In this document: one piece after another, positions 17,128 through 25,584 of the stretch
Layout: each line of letters opens with the position of its first letter
Position numbering within the stretch: the stretch's first letter is position 1
From: Georgenia daeguensis
GTDB lineage: Bacteria; Actinomycetota; Actinomycetes; Actinomycetales; Actinomycetaceae
DNA: 64,000 nt
Reading direction: 5' to 3'
Assembly (NCBI RefSeq): GCF_039537705.1
Contig: NZ_BAABBA010000002.1
Coordinates: 248,001-312,000 of the forward strand
Position numbers and translations under genes: made by a program
The notes under the pieces: model-generated
Database searches by the model: none
The model's input: the letters and a program-made list of their open reading frames with translations, nothing else
Told to the model about the DNA's origin: nothing

Positions 17128-18336
17128 GTGACCGACACCCACATGGACGACGCGGGCATGGGCGAGCTGGCTCCGGCGGAGGAGCAGCGCGAGCGGGCCC
17201 TCGACAGGCTCGGCGAGGTCACCACCACCACGCTCGTGCACCGCGGCGCCCGCGGCAGCCAGCCCTGGTGGCAGCAGGCCGTGGTCTACCAGGTGCTCGG
17301 GACGGCGGACCTCGACGCGCTCGCCGCGATGTCGGCCGGCGTCTCCCACGTCGCGCGACTGGGGGCGAACGCCCTGCTGATCCGCGTCCCCGCGGTCTCT
17401 CCCGACGACCCGGCCGCGCGGGACGTCGTGGAGGACTTCCTCCGCCGCGCGCACCAGCGCGGCATCCGCGTGATCGTCTCCTTCATGGGGACCGACGAGG
17501 GCGGGGCGGACCGTGACGGCTGGCACCTCGCCCGGGCGTCCGCCTGGGTCGCCCACGGCGTCGACGGCATCGACCTCGGCGTCAGCCTCGGGGCCGGCGA
17601 GCACGGCCACGCGGGTATCGACCTCGGCGCGCTCCACGCCCTCGTCGCGGACGCGGACGCCGTGCTGACCGGTGCGGTCACCGCCCGGGAGCCGGAGGCG
17701 CTGGCCGAGCACCTCCACGAGGACTGGCTGCACGTCACCCGCGACGACCGGCTCGCCGTGACGCCGTGGGAGGCCGCCCCGCTGCGCGCCACGATCTCCG
17801 ACTCCTACCTGCAGCGCGACGCCGTCGGCGCCCCGGCCGGCTGGACCCTGACCGACCTGACCCACGCCTCCGCCCCCTCGTGGGGTCTCGACCCCGAGGC
17901 GGCGGGCCGGCGGCGCCGTGCCGCGACCCTGCTGATGGCCGCCCTGCCGGGCACCACGTACGTCCCCCAGGGCGAGGCGGTCGGCCTCGCGCCACGGCCC
18001 GACGACCCTGCCGGGACCATCGCCGAGGTGGCCCGCCTGGCGGACGAGCAGCGCGGGGTGCCCGGGTCGGCCTTCGAGCGGTACCGGCAGGCGCTCCGGC
18101 TGCGCCGAGAGCTGTCGCTCGGCACCGGTCCGCTGGCCTGGGTCGACGACGCACCCGGACCCGAGACCCTGGCCTTCCTCAACCGGGAGGTGCTGGTGCT
18201 GACGAACCTGTCCGAGCGCGACGTGCTCGTGCCTGTCGAGCGGGAGATCCTGCACGCCAGCGACGAGCTGCTCGGCGCGCGGGACGGCGTCGTCAACCTG
18301 CCGCCGGACACGACCGTGTGGATCTCGCTCGCCTGA
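17128..18336 (+). CDS. Degenerate GH13 (alpha-amylase family) protein lacking catalytic residues
   Basis: A 402-residue protein clearly related to the alpha-glucosidase at 23823: it shares WWQQAVVYQV at the N-terminus, the TIM-barrel pattern and the C-terminal beta domain (TLAFLNREVLVLTNLSERDV ... TTVWISLA). The GH13 catalytic regions are lost. Region II GFRVDVAHG became GIDLGVSLG, losing the invariant Arg and the Asp nucleophile. Region III with the acid Glu (AEAW) became TGAV, and region IV NHD is absent. The loop regions between early strands are also shortened. It is therefore probably a non-catalytic sugar-binding or regulatory protein, not a broken gene, since the frame is intact. I choose GTG 17128. 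GTG 17095 is also in frame. It converges on malG with 13 bases between stops. Confidence 0.75.
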   Translation: MTDTHMDDAGMGELAPAEEQRERALDRLGEVTTTTLVHRGARGSQPWWQQAVVYQVLGTADLDALAAMSAGVSHVARLGANALLIRVPAVSPDDPAARDVVEDFLRRAHQRGIRVIVSFMGTDEGGADRDGWHLARASAWVAHGVDGIDLGVSLGAGEHGHAGIDLGALHALVADADAVLTGAVTAREPEALAEHLHEDWLHVTRDDRLAVTPWEAAPLRATISDSYLQRDAVGAPAGWTLTDLTHASAPSWGLDPEAAGRRRRAATLLMAALPGTTYVPQGEAVGLAPRPDDPAGTIAEVARLADEQRGVPGSAFERYRQALRLRRELSLGTGPLAWVDDAPGPETLAFLNREVLVLTNLSERDVLVPVEREILHASDELLGARDGVVNLPPDTTVWISLA

Positions 18337-18349
18337 CGGCAGCGGCGGG

Positions 18350-19240
18350 TCAGCCCTTGACCGCGCCCGCCGTCAGGCCGCCGACGATGTAGCGCTGCAG
18401 GAAGAGGAACAGCACCAGCACGGGTACGGCGCTGATCACCGCGCCGGCGGCGAAGAGGCCCCAGTTGGCGTCCAGCAGCGAGGACACCCAGCCGTACAGA
18501 CCGACCGCGAGGGTCCAGTTCTGCTCCGACTGCAGGATCACCCGCGCGATGACGAAGTCGGAGAACGTGCTGATGAAGGACAGCAGGCCGACCACCGCCA
18601 GGATCGGCGCGACGAGCCGCAGGATGATCGTCCAGTAGATCTGGGCGTGCGAGGCGCCGTCGATCTTCGCCGCCTCGTCCAGCTCGCGCGGGACGGTGTT
18701 GAAGAACCCGTACATCAGGAACGTGTTCACCCCGAGCGCGCCGCCGAGGTACACGCAGATCAGCCCGATCTGGCTGTTCAGGCCGAGGACCGGCACGACG
18801 TTCCGCAGCCCCAGCAGCAGGAGGAAGATCGCGACGAACGCGAGGATCTGCGGGAACATCTGGATCACGAGCAGCGCCATGAGGCCAACCCGCCGACCGG
18901 TGAACCGGAACCGCGAGAACGCGTACGCCGCCGCCGCACCCATGAGGACCGTGCCGACGGCGGTGACGGTGCCGATGAAGAGGGTGTTGCGCGCCCAGGT
19001 CCAGAAGTACGTGCCGTTCAGCTCGGCGTAGTTGGCGCCGCTGACCTCGCTGAAGAGATCGTTCGAGCCGGTGAGGGTGCCGCCCGCGTTGAGCGAGGCG
19101 GAGATGACGTAGACGATCGGGAACGCCGCGTAGACGACGGCGACGACGCCGACGACGTGCCGCCAGCCGACCTCGCTGAACCAGCGCCTGCGGCTCACCC
19201 GGTTGACCGGCGCCGCCGTGGGGACAGTTGAGGTGGCCAT
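18350..19240 (-). CDS. malG: Maltose/maltodextrin ABC transporter permease, MalG type
   Basis: A 296-residue membrane subunit with six predicted helices (first at about 28-50), one of two permeases forming the sugar channel with MalF. The cytoplasmic EAA loop that docks the ATPase is seen as ELDEAAKIDGASHAQIYWTIILRLVAP near residue 190. ATG 19240 starts one base from the malF stop, so they are co-transcribed. The family imports maltose or maltodextrins when paired with a MalE-type receptor. The exact substrate is inferred from the neighbouring alpha-glucosidase. No ATPase gene is present, so a shared MsiK-like ATPase elsewhere is likely. Confidence 0.9.
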   Translation of the reverse strand: MATSTVPTAAPVNRVSRRRWFSEVGWRHVVGVVAVVYAAFPIVYVISASLNAGGTLTGSNDLFSEVSGANYAELNGTYFWTWARNTLFIGTVTAVGTVLMGAAAAYAFSRFRFTGRRVGLMALLVIQMFPQILAFVAIFLLLLGLRNVVPVLGLNSQIGLICVYLGGALGVNTFLMYGFFNTVPRELDEAAKIDGASHAQIYWTIILRLVAPILAVVGLLSFISTFSDFVIARVILQSEQNWTLAVGLYGWVSSLLDANWGLFAAGAVISAVPVLVLFLFLQRYIVGGLTAGAVKG

Positions 19241-19241
19241 G

Positions 19242-20855
19242 TCAGTTGATCTCCTCGAGCGAGCGGGTGCGGCGGAAGCTGATCACCGAGATGGTCGCCA
19301 CGATCAGGAAGATCACGATCGACAGGGCGCTGGCCAGGCCGTAGTCCTTGGCAGCGGTGCCGTCCAGGCCGGAGATCGAGTACACCATCGAGATCAGGAT
19401 GTCGGTGTGGCCGATGGGGACGGAGGCGTCCGCCATGCGTGGCCCGCCGCCGGTGAGCATGTAGATCAGGTTGAAGTTGTTGAAGTTGAAGGCGAAGGAG
19501 GAGATCAGCAGCGGTGCGGTGGAGACCATGAGCAGCGGCATGATCACGGAGCGCCAGGTGCGGAAGCGGCCGGCGCCGTCGATCTTGGCGGCCTCGAGCA
19601 CGTCCTTCGGGATCGACTGCAGGGCGCCGGTGCAGATGAGGAACATGTACGGGAACCCCAGCCACAGGTTCACCCCCAGCACGGACAGCTTCGCCAGCCA
19701 CGGGTCGGTGAGCCACGGGATCTCCGCCCCGCCGAGCAGCACCGAGTTGATGAAGCCGAAGCGGCGGTTGAGGAGCCCGGACCACAGCAGGGCGGCGAGG
19801 AATCCCGGGAAGGCGTAGGGCAGGATCAGCAGCGTGCGGTAGATCTTGCGGCCCCGCACGCGCTCGTCGTTGAAGACCATCGCGAGGAAGAGCCCGAGCA
19901 GGAACGTGGTGACCACGGACAGCACCGCGAAGGCGAGGGTCCACGCCAGGACCTGGAGGAACGGCCCGGAGTAGCGCGCGTCGCCGAACGCGGTGGCGAA
20001 GTTCTCGAGGCCGACGAAGACCTTCCAGCCCACGGGCAGGGTGGTGCCGTCGGGCGCCTCGAACATGCCGTCGTCGTTGGGGGTGTAGACCGTCCCGGTG
20101 AGGGTGTCCGTCATGGTGTCGGCGCCCTCGTCGTACGTCAGGGTCGAGACGAAGACGTAGCCGTTGCGGGCGTCCTGGGTGCGGACCGAGCCGTCCGCGG
20201 GGTCCTCGGACACCGGCACCCGCAGCGCCGTGACCTCGGCCTGACGCTCGAGCACCTGCTGGCGCGGGAGCACCTCGTAGCCGGGGACCTCGGTGACGGT
20301 CCCGTCGGAGACGACGGCGTCCCCCACCGTCTCCAGCGGCGTCTCGGCGCGGCCGACGCGCACCTCGCCGTCGTCGACGATCGCGAAGGCCAGCTCGCCG
20401 CCGTCGTCGAGCACGGCGAGCGGGTATGCGGCCGACCCCTCGACGCGCCGCTCGTTCTGGATGAGGAGGGCCTCGACGGCGTCCTCCTTGGTGGAGTTGT
20501 GGCCGTCCCCGTAGTTCGTGAGCGCCACGTACCCGGTGTAGCCGACGACGAAGACCTGGTACAGGAGCAGGAACGCCAGCCCGGGAAGCAGGTACTTCAT
20601 CGGCAGGGTGCGCCTCGAGAAGTACACGTAGTCGGCGGCGAGGACGAGCGCGATCATCACGCCCATGACGCCGTAGGACTCGGCGGCCCAGGCGGCCAGG
20701 ATCACGTACACGCCGAAGGCGTTGACCAGCGCCATCAGCACCACCTTGGCGAGGAAGCCACGGGTGAAGGTTCGGGCGTGCGAGGTGCGCGGGGCCGGCG
20801 GCAGAGGCCGCCGTGCGTCCTGGGCCTGTCGCTCCACGTCGGTGCGGGCGCTCAT
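19242..20855 (-). CDS. malF: Maltose ABC transporter permease, MalF type with large periplasmic-like loop
   Basis: A 537-residue permease. It has two or three N-terminal helices, then a long extracytoplasmic domain (about residues 115-290) corresponding to the P2 loop of MalF that contacts the binding protein, then the conserved six-helix core. The EAA motif is VLEAAKIDGAGRFRTWRSVIMPLL near residue 430. The length and the P2-type insert identify it as MalF rather than a generic sugar permease. It follows malE after a 118-base gap that contains a 17-bp perfect hairpin, and malG follows immediately. Start ATG 20855. Confidence 0.92.
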   Translation of the reverse strand: MSARTDVERQAQDARRPLPPAPRTSHARTFTRGFLAKVVLMALVNAFGVYVILAAWAAESYGVMGVMIALVLAADYVYFSRRTLPMKYLLPGLAFLLLYQVFVVGYTGYVALTNYGDGHNSTKEDAVEALLIQNERRVEGSAAYPLAVLDDGGELAFAIVDDGEVRVGRAETPLETVGDAVVSDGTVTEVPGYEVLPRQQVLERQAEVTALRVPVSEDPADGSVRTQDARNGYVFVSTLTYDEGADTMTDTLTGTVYTPNDDGMFEAPDGTTLPVGWKVFVGLENFATAFGDARYSGPFLQVLAWTLAFAVLSVVTTFLLGLFLAMVFNDERVRGRKIYRTLLILPYAFPGFLAALLWSGLLNRRFGFINSVLLGGAEIPWLTDPWLAKLSVLGVNLWLGFPYMFLICTGALQSIPKDVLEAAKIDGAGRFRTWRSVIMPLLMVSTAPLLISSFAFNFNNFNLIYMLTGGGPRMADASVPIGHTDILISMVYSISGLDGTAAKDYGLASALSIVIFLIVATISVISFRRTRSLEEIN

Positions 20856-20928
20856 GAGGGACCTCCGTCAGGCTGTCGTTGCCTGACCGTTCGTGGGGTT
20901 CGTCGTCGACCCCGGGGGTTGGAGCGGT

Positions 20929-20966
20929 CCGGGCGGGTGCGCGGCCGGAGCCGCGCACCCGCCCGG
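20929..20966 (-). terminator. 17-bp perfect hairpin between malE and malF
   Basis: The arms at 20929-20945 and 20950-20966 are perfectly complementary over 17 bp with a 4-base loop, starting 8 bases after the malE stop on the minus strand. There is no U-tract, so it is more likely a partial attenuator or 3'-end stabiliser that keeps malE expression above malF-malG than a full terminator. A structure at the same place is known in the enterobacterial malE-malF intergenic region. Confidence 0.7.
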
Positions 20967-20973
20967 GGGTGGT

Positions 20974-22218
20974 TCAGGCGGCGTCGAGCGCGCCCTGGAT
21001 GTCGGCGACCATCTTCTCCCAGGCCGCCACCGGCTCCTGGGAACCGTTGACGATCGCGGCCTCGGTGACGCCCCAGAAGGCCCAGACGGAGCCCATCTCC
21101 GGGATGGAGGGCATGGGCACCGCGTCGGTGCCGACCTCGCGGAACCCGGCGGTGACCGGGTCGGAAGAGGCGGTGTCGGCGGCGGCGATCAGAGCCGGGG
21201 GACGGTCACCCGCCTCGTAGAGGGCGAGCTGGGCCTCCTCGGTGGACATGAAGTTGACGAGGAAGTCGTTGGCGAGCAGGGCGTTGTCGCTCTGCGCGTT
21301 GACGTAGAACCCCTGGACGCCCGCGAACGGCTGGGCGGGCTCGCCGCCGGCGCTCGGGATCGGGTCGACCGCGAGGTCCAGGCCCTCGAAGCTGGCGACC
21401 ATCCACGGTCCGCCGATGATGAAGGGCGACTCGCCGTTCGCGAAGGCCTCCACCGCGATGTCGTAGGTGATGGCGGTGTCCAGCGTGCCCGCCTCGCCCT
21501 GCGCGGCCAGCCACTCGGCGAAGGCGTTGCCGTTCTCCCCGCCGAGCGCGAGCTCGGGGGCGTAGGAGCCGTCCTCGTTCTGCACGAACACCGGCGCACC
21601 GAAGGAGGTCTGCATCGGGTACATGGTGTACGGGTCGCCCTCCTCGCCCAGCTGGAGGAGGATCGGGTACTTCGTGCCGGCGGCCTGGCCGGCGGCGACG
21701 GCGTCGTCCCAGGTGGCGGGCGCCTCGGCGGCGAGCGCGGTGTTGCGGATGAGTCCGATGTTCTCGACCGCGTAGGGCAGGCCGTAGACCTGGCCGTCCT
21801 GCGTGAAGGCCTCGACCGCGACGGTCTCGAACTCGCCGGCCTTGTCACCCAGCTCGATGGGGGCGACGACGCCGTTGGCGGTCATCTCGCCGAGCCAGTC
21901 GTGCGCGCCGACCGTGATGTCCGGGCCCTCGCCCGTGGGGACCTGGGCGAGGAAGTCCGCGCGGATGTCCTCGAAGTTCTTCAGGACGGTCTCGACGGTG
22001 GCGCCGGTCTCCTCCTCGAACGCCGCGGCGGCGGCCTCGACGGCGGCCTGGCGCGTCTCGTCGACCCAGATGGTGAGCGTCCCGCTGTCGCCGGCGGCCG
22101 CAGAGGTCTCGCCCGCCGCGGGCTCGGCGGTGGTGTCCGCCTCAGGGCTTCCGCCGCCGCACGCGGCCAGGGTCAGGGTCATCCCGACCGCTGCCGCAAG
22201 GGTGATGCTCCGTCGCAT
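20974..22218 (-). CDS. malE: Maltose/maltodextrin-binding lipoprotein, MalE type
   Basis: A 414-residue extracellular solute-binding lipoprotein (family 1). The signal peptide MRRSITLAAAVGMTLTLAACGGG has a lipobox LAAC with Cys at about residue 20, followed by a Thr/Glu/Ala-rich linker. Mature motifs such as TLTIWVDETRQAAVEAAAAAFEEETG, IGAHDWLGEMTANGV-like sequence and PFIIGGPWMVASFEGL are typical of maltose/maltodextrin receptors. ATG 22218 has a ribosome site AGGAGA seven bases upstream. It heads the malE-malF-malG operon, which is transcribed from a promoter overlapped by the operator repeats at 22319-22344 and is presumably repressed by the divergent LacI protein. Confidence 0.92.
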   Translation of the reverse strand: MRRSITLAAAVGMTLTLAACGGGSPEADTTAEPAAGETSAAAGDSGTLTIWVDETRQAAVEAAAAAFEEETGATVETVLKNFEDIRADFLAQVPTGEGPDITVGAHDWLGEMTANGVVAPIELGDKAGEFETVAVEAFTQDGQVYGLPYAVENIGLIRNTALAAEAPATWDDAVAAGQAAGTKYPILLQLGEEGDPYTMYPMQTSFGAPVFVQNEDGSYAPELALGGENGNAFAEWLAAQGEAGTLDTAITYDIAVEAFANGESPFIIGGPWMVASFEGLDLAVDPIPSAGGEPAQPFAGVQGFYVNAQSDNALLANDFLVNFMSTEEAQLALYEAGDRPPALIAAADTASSDPVTAGFREVGTDAVPMPSIPEMGSVWAFWGVTEAAIVNGSQEPVAAWEKMVADIQGALDAA

Positions 22219-22294
22219 CTTCGTCTCCTGTGAGATTGATGGAATATTCAGTCGCGGGTGGCCCGTCGCCGACGGAACCGGTCCGGATGAGTGG

Positions 22295-22324
22295 ACAGTA
22301 GACCGGGAAGTAGCGCGATTGCAA
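22295..22324 (-). promoter_or_regulatory. Candidate malE promoter
   Basis: On the minus strand a -35 TTGCAA (22324-22319) and a -10 TACTGT (22300-22295) are separated by 18 bases. This places the start of transcription about 70 bases upstream of malE. The -35 hexamer is itself the first of three operator-like repeats, so a repressor bound there would block polymerase directly. Confidence 0.55.
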
Positions 22325-22344
22325 CTTCTTGCAGTAACTTTCAG
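22319..22344. promoter_or_regulatory. Three hexamer direct repeats, candidate LacI-type operator
   Basis: TTGCAA (22319-22324), TTGCAG (22329-22334) and TTTCAG (22339-22344) recur at exact 10-base steps, that is one helical turn apart, in the malE-lacI intergenic region. Direct TTGCA-type repeats are known as operators of MalR/Reg1-type repressors in Streptomyces maltose and amylase genes. The second hexamer could also serve as a -35 for the divergent regulator gene, with TTTCAT (22352-22357) 17 bases on. Confidence 0.6.
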
Positions 22345-22406
22345 ACAACAGTTTCATCGTCAATGCGCGCATCGCCGCGTGCACGTAGGAGAAAGCCGGG
22401 TCTGCC

Positions 22407-23423
22407 ATGCAAGGGCGCACCAGACTGACCGACGTCGCCGAGCAGGCCGGCGTCAGCACCGCCACCGTGTCCCGGGTGCTCAACGACAAGCCCGGCGTCG
22501 CCGGAGAGACGCGCCGGGCCGTCCTGGCCGCCCTCGACATGCTCGGCTACGAGCGCCCGGACAAGCTGAGCGCCCGCTCGGCCGGGCTCGTCGGCCTCAT
22601 CGTGCCCGAGCTGTCCAACCCCGTCTTCCCGGCCTTCGCCCAGGCGGTGGAGTCAGTGCTCTCGACCATGGGCCTGACGCCTTTGCTGTGCACCCAGTCC
22701 CCCGGCGGCACCACCGAGGACCAGTACGTCGAGATGCTCCTCGAGCACGGCGTCGACGGCATCGTCTTCGTCTCGGGCCTGCACGCGGACACGAGCGCCG
22801 ACCCGGCGCGCTACCAGCGACTGCGCGAGCGCGGTCTGCCGTTCGTGCTCCTCAACGGGCACAACCCGGCGATCGACGCCCCGTCCTTCTCCACCGACGA
22901 CCGCGGCAGCATGGAGCTGGCCGTCCGTCACCTGGTCTCCCAGGGGCACCGCAAGATCGGCCTGGCGATCGGCCCGGAACGCTTCGTGCCGGCCCACCGC
23001 AAGCGCGTGGGCTTCGAGGAGGCCATGGCCGAGTACGTCGACGAGCCCCGGCCCAGCGTCGTGACGACCCTGTTCACCGTCGAGGGCGGGGTGGCGGCGG
23101 GCACCGAGCTGATCGAGGCCGGCTGCACCGCGATCATCTGCGGGTCCGACCTCATGGCCCTCGGCGTCGTGCGGGCCGCCCGGTCGAACGGGCGGCAGGT
23201 CCCCGCGGACCTCTCCGTCATCGGGTACGACGACTCCCCCCTCATCCCCTTCACGCACCCGCCGCTGACCACGATCCGCCAGCCGGTCGCCGCCATGTGC
23301 CAGGCGGCGGTCACCACGCTGGTGGCGGAGATCGGCGGGTCGCAGGTGCCCCGGGGCGAGCTGATCTTCGTCCCCGAGCTGATCGTCCGCGGCTCCACCG
23401 ACGCCGCGCCCCCGGCCTACTGA
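22407..23423 (+). CDS. LacI-family transcriptional regulator (MalR-like)
   Basis: A 338-residue LacI/GalR-family repressor. The N-terminal helix-turn-helix and hinge are clear: RLTDVAEQAGVSTATVSRVLNDKPGVAGETRRAV within the first 45 residues. A periplasmic-binding-protein-like effector domain follows, with VGLIVPELSNPVFPAFAQAVE, FSTDDRGSMELAVRHLVSQGHRKIGLA and the late IGYDDSPLIPFTHPPLTTIRQP. Divergent transcription from malE and the repeats between them make it the likely repressor of the maltose genes, released by a maltodextrin-type inducer (inference). The ribosome site before ATG 22407 is weak, with AGGAG lying 15 bases upstream. Confidence 0.92.
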   Translation: MQGRTRLTDVAEQAGVSTATVSRVLNDKPGVAGETRRAVLAALDMLGYERPDKLSARSAGLVGLIVPELSNPVFPAFAQAVESVLSTMGLTPLLCTQSPGGTTEDQYVEMLLEHGVDGIVFVSGLHADTSADPARYQRLRERGLPFVLLNGHNPAIDAPSFSTDDRGSMELAVRHLVSQGHRKIGLAIGPERFVPAHRKRVGFEEAMAEYVDEPRPSVVTTLFTVEGGVAAGTELIEAGCTAIICGSDLMALGVVRAARSNGRQVPADLSVIGYDDSPLIPFTHPPLTTIRQPVAAMCQAAVTTLVAEIGGSQVPRGELIFVPELIVRGSTDAAPPAY

Positions 23424-23822
23424 GTCCGGCGTCGTCGCCCCGTCGCCAGCGTCAGGATCCGCCCGGACTATGCCCGTACGAGCCACGACGAGCCGCCCCG
23501 GCCGACGTCGGCCCGAGCCGGCGGCGAGCCGCCCGGCCGATGTGCGTGCGAGCCCCGGCTCGTGCGACCCTGGCGGACGGCTTCCCGCCGGCCGGGCCTG
23601 CCGAGCGGCGCGTCCGACCGGCGCGCCTCGCGGCAGGTGGCCGGTGCGCCCGGCCGTCCGAGGCCCGTCCAGCCGGACCGGGCGAGGCTTGTGCGGCACG
23701 ACCGGCCGACGCCGGCACCGGGCCGCGCTCGCGGACCGTGGTCCGGGGCGGCCCAGGCCGACGAACCCGCTGCCGACAACACGTCCCCGCCCCCGACCAG
23801 ACCAGATCGACGTAGGAGAGAA
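23424..23822 (+). other. 399-base gene-free region ahead of the alpha-glucosidase gene
   Basis: No convincing gene is present. Open frames here are Arg/Pro/Ala-rich and lack ribosome sites. The region is extremely GC-rich with many short CCGGCCG-type palindromes. Only the last 10 bases (AGGAGA at 23814-23819) have a clear function, as the ribosome site for the glucosidase. I found no copy of the TTGCA-type operator. Confidence 0.5.
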
Positions 23823-25574
23823 GTGACCGTCCGTACCCCCACCCGTTCCCTGACCGTGCACACCCCGGAACCCGGCCGGGACGAGGCGTGGTGGCGTCAT
23901 GCGGTGATCTACCAGGTCTACCCGCGGTCCTTCGCGGACGGGAACGGCGACGGGATGGGCGACCTTCCCGGCATCACGGCCCGGCTGGACCACCTGGCCG
24001 CCCTCGGCGTCGACGCCCTCTGGCTCTCGCCCTTCTACCGCTCGCCCCAGAACGACGGCGGCTACGACGTCTCCGACTACCGCGACGTCGACCCGCGCTT
24101 CGGCACCCTCGCGGACGCCGACGCGCTGCTCGCGCGCGCCCACGACCTGGGCCTGCGGGTCATCGTCGACCTCGTGCCCAACCACACCTCGGACGAGCAC
24201 GCGTGGTTCCGCGCGGCGCTCGAGGCGGGGCCCGCCAGCCCGGAGCGGGCCCGGTACGTCTTCCGCGAGGGGGGCGGCGAGGTGGGCGAGGAGCCGCCGA
24301 ACAACTGGGAGTCCATCTTCGGCGGCGCGGCCTGGACCCGGGTCTGCGACCGCGACGACGCCGCGGGCAGCCCGTGGGAGCGGGACGGCCAGTGGTACCT
24401 GCACCTGTTCGACTCGAGCCAGCCCGACCTCAACTGGGAGAACCCCGAGGTCCACGACGAGATGGAGTCGGTCCTGCGCTTCTGGCTGGACCGGGGGGTG
24501 GACGGCTTCCGCGTCGACGTCGCCCACGGCCTCGTCAAGGCCGCCGGCCTGCCGGACTGGGGCGGCCACGTGGAGATGGTGGCGGGTGCGGAGGAGGGCG
24601 GGCGCCACCGCGCCCACCCGCCGATGTTCGACCAGGACGGTGTGCACGAGATCTACCGCTCCTGGCGGCGCGTGCTCGAGGAGTACCCGGGCGAGCGCAT
24701 CCTCGTGGCCGAGGCATGGGTGGACCCGCTCGAGCGCCTCGCCCGGTACGTGCGCGAGGACGAGATGCACCAGGCGTTCAACTTCGCCTTCCTCGTCTCC
24801 CCCTGGTCCGCCGCCCGGCTTCGCAGCTGCGTCGAGGAGTCCTACCGCGTCAACGACGCCGTCGCCGCACCGACCACCTGGGTGCTCTCCAACCACGACG
24901 TCGTGCGCCACGCCTCCCGCCTCGGCCTGCCCGAGACCGGCAAGGGCCCCAACGGCATCGGCGCCGGGGACGTCCAGCCCGACCCGGCCCTCGGGCTGCG
25001 GCGCGCCCGCGCGGCGACCCTGCTGATGCTGGGTCTGCCGGGGTCGGCGTACCTCTACCAGGGCGAGGAGCTCGGCCTGCCGGAGCACACCACACTGCCC
25101 GACGACGCCCGCGAGGACCCGGCGTTCTTCCGGACCCACGGCGCCGAGAAGGGCCGCGACGGCTGCCGGGTGCCGCTGCCCTGGGAGGCGGGCGCGCCGT
25201 CGTTCGGCTTCTCCTCGGCCGGGCTGTCCTGGCTGCCGCAGCCCGCGGGCTGGGACGCGTACGCCGTCGACGCCCAGGAGAGCGAGCCGACCTCGACGCT
25301 GGAGCTCTACCGCGCGGCGCTTCGGAAGCGGCGCGAGCTCGGGCTGGGTCTCGGCTCCCTCGCCTGGCACGAGGACCACGCCGGGTCGGACGACGTCGTC
25401 GCGTTCGTCAACGCCGCGCCCGGCCGCCCCGACGTCCTGGTGCTGACCAACCTCGGCGAGGCGCCTGTGCGGCTGCCGGCCGGCTGGGAGGTTGTCGCCG
25501 CCTCCGCCCCGACGGCGGACGACGGCGCAGCGGTGACCGTCCCGCAGGACGCCACGGTCTGGGCGAGGCGCTGA
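23823..25574 (+). CDS. GH13 alpha-glucosidase (maltase)
   Basis: A 583-residue cytoplasmic glycoside hydrolase family 13 enzyme expected to split maltose and maltodextrins into glucose. The signature N-terminus is WWRHAVIYQVYPRSFADGNGDG, followed by DLVPNHTSDEHAWF (region I). Region II GFRVDVAHG carries the nucleophile Asp232, region III LVAEAW the acid/base Glu297, and region IV SNHDVVRH Asp359. All are intact, counting from GTG 23823, which sits four bases after AGGAGA. No signal peptide is visible. It lies on the same strand as the LacI gene and completes uptake by MalEFG. Specificity for alpha-1,4 versus alpha-1,6 bonds cannot be fixed by eye. Confidence 0.92.
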   Translation: MTVRTPTRSLTVHTPEPGRDEAWWRHAVIYQVYPRSFADGNGDGMGDLPGITARLDHLAALGVDALWLSPFYRSPQNDGGYDVSDYRDVDPRFGTLADADALLARAHDLGLRVIVDLVPNHTSDEHAWFRAALEAGPASPERARYVFREGGGEVGEEPPNNWESIFGGAAWTRVCDRDDAAGSPWERDGQWYLHLFDSSQPDLNWENPEVHDEMESVLRFWLDRGVDGFRVDVAHGLVKAAGLPDWGGHVEMVAGAEEGGRHRAHPPMFDQDGVHEIYRSWRRVLEEYPGERILVAEAWVDPLERLARYVREDEMHQAFNFAFLVSPWSAARLRSCVEESYRVNDAVAAPTTWVLSNHDVVRHASRLGLPETGKGPNGIGAGDVQPDPALGLRRARAATLLMLGLPGSAYLYQGEELGLPEHTTLPDDAREDPAFFRTHGAEKGRDGCRVPLPWEAGAPSFGFSSAGLSWLPQPAGWDAYAVDAQESEPTSTLELYRAALRKRRELGLGLGSLAWHEDHAGSDDVVAFVNAAPGRPDVLVLTNLGEAPVRLPAGWEVVAASAPTADDGAAVTVPQDATVWARR

Positions 25575-25584
25575 GCGCGGCTCG

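Noticed and set aside
23452..23718. Minus-strand frame of 88 codons in the gap before the alpha-glucosidase
   Set aside because: Low-complexity Arg/Ala/Pro composition, no ribosome site and no recognisable motif.
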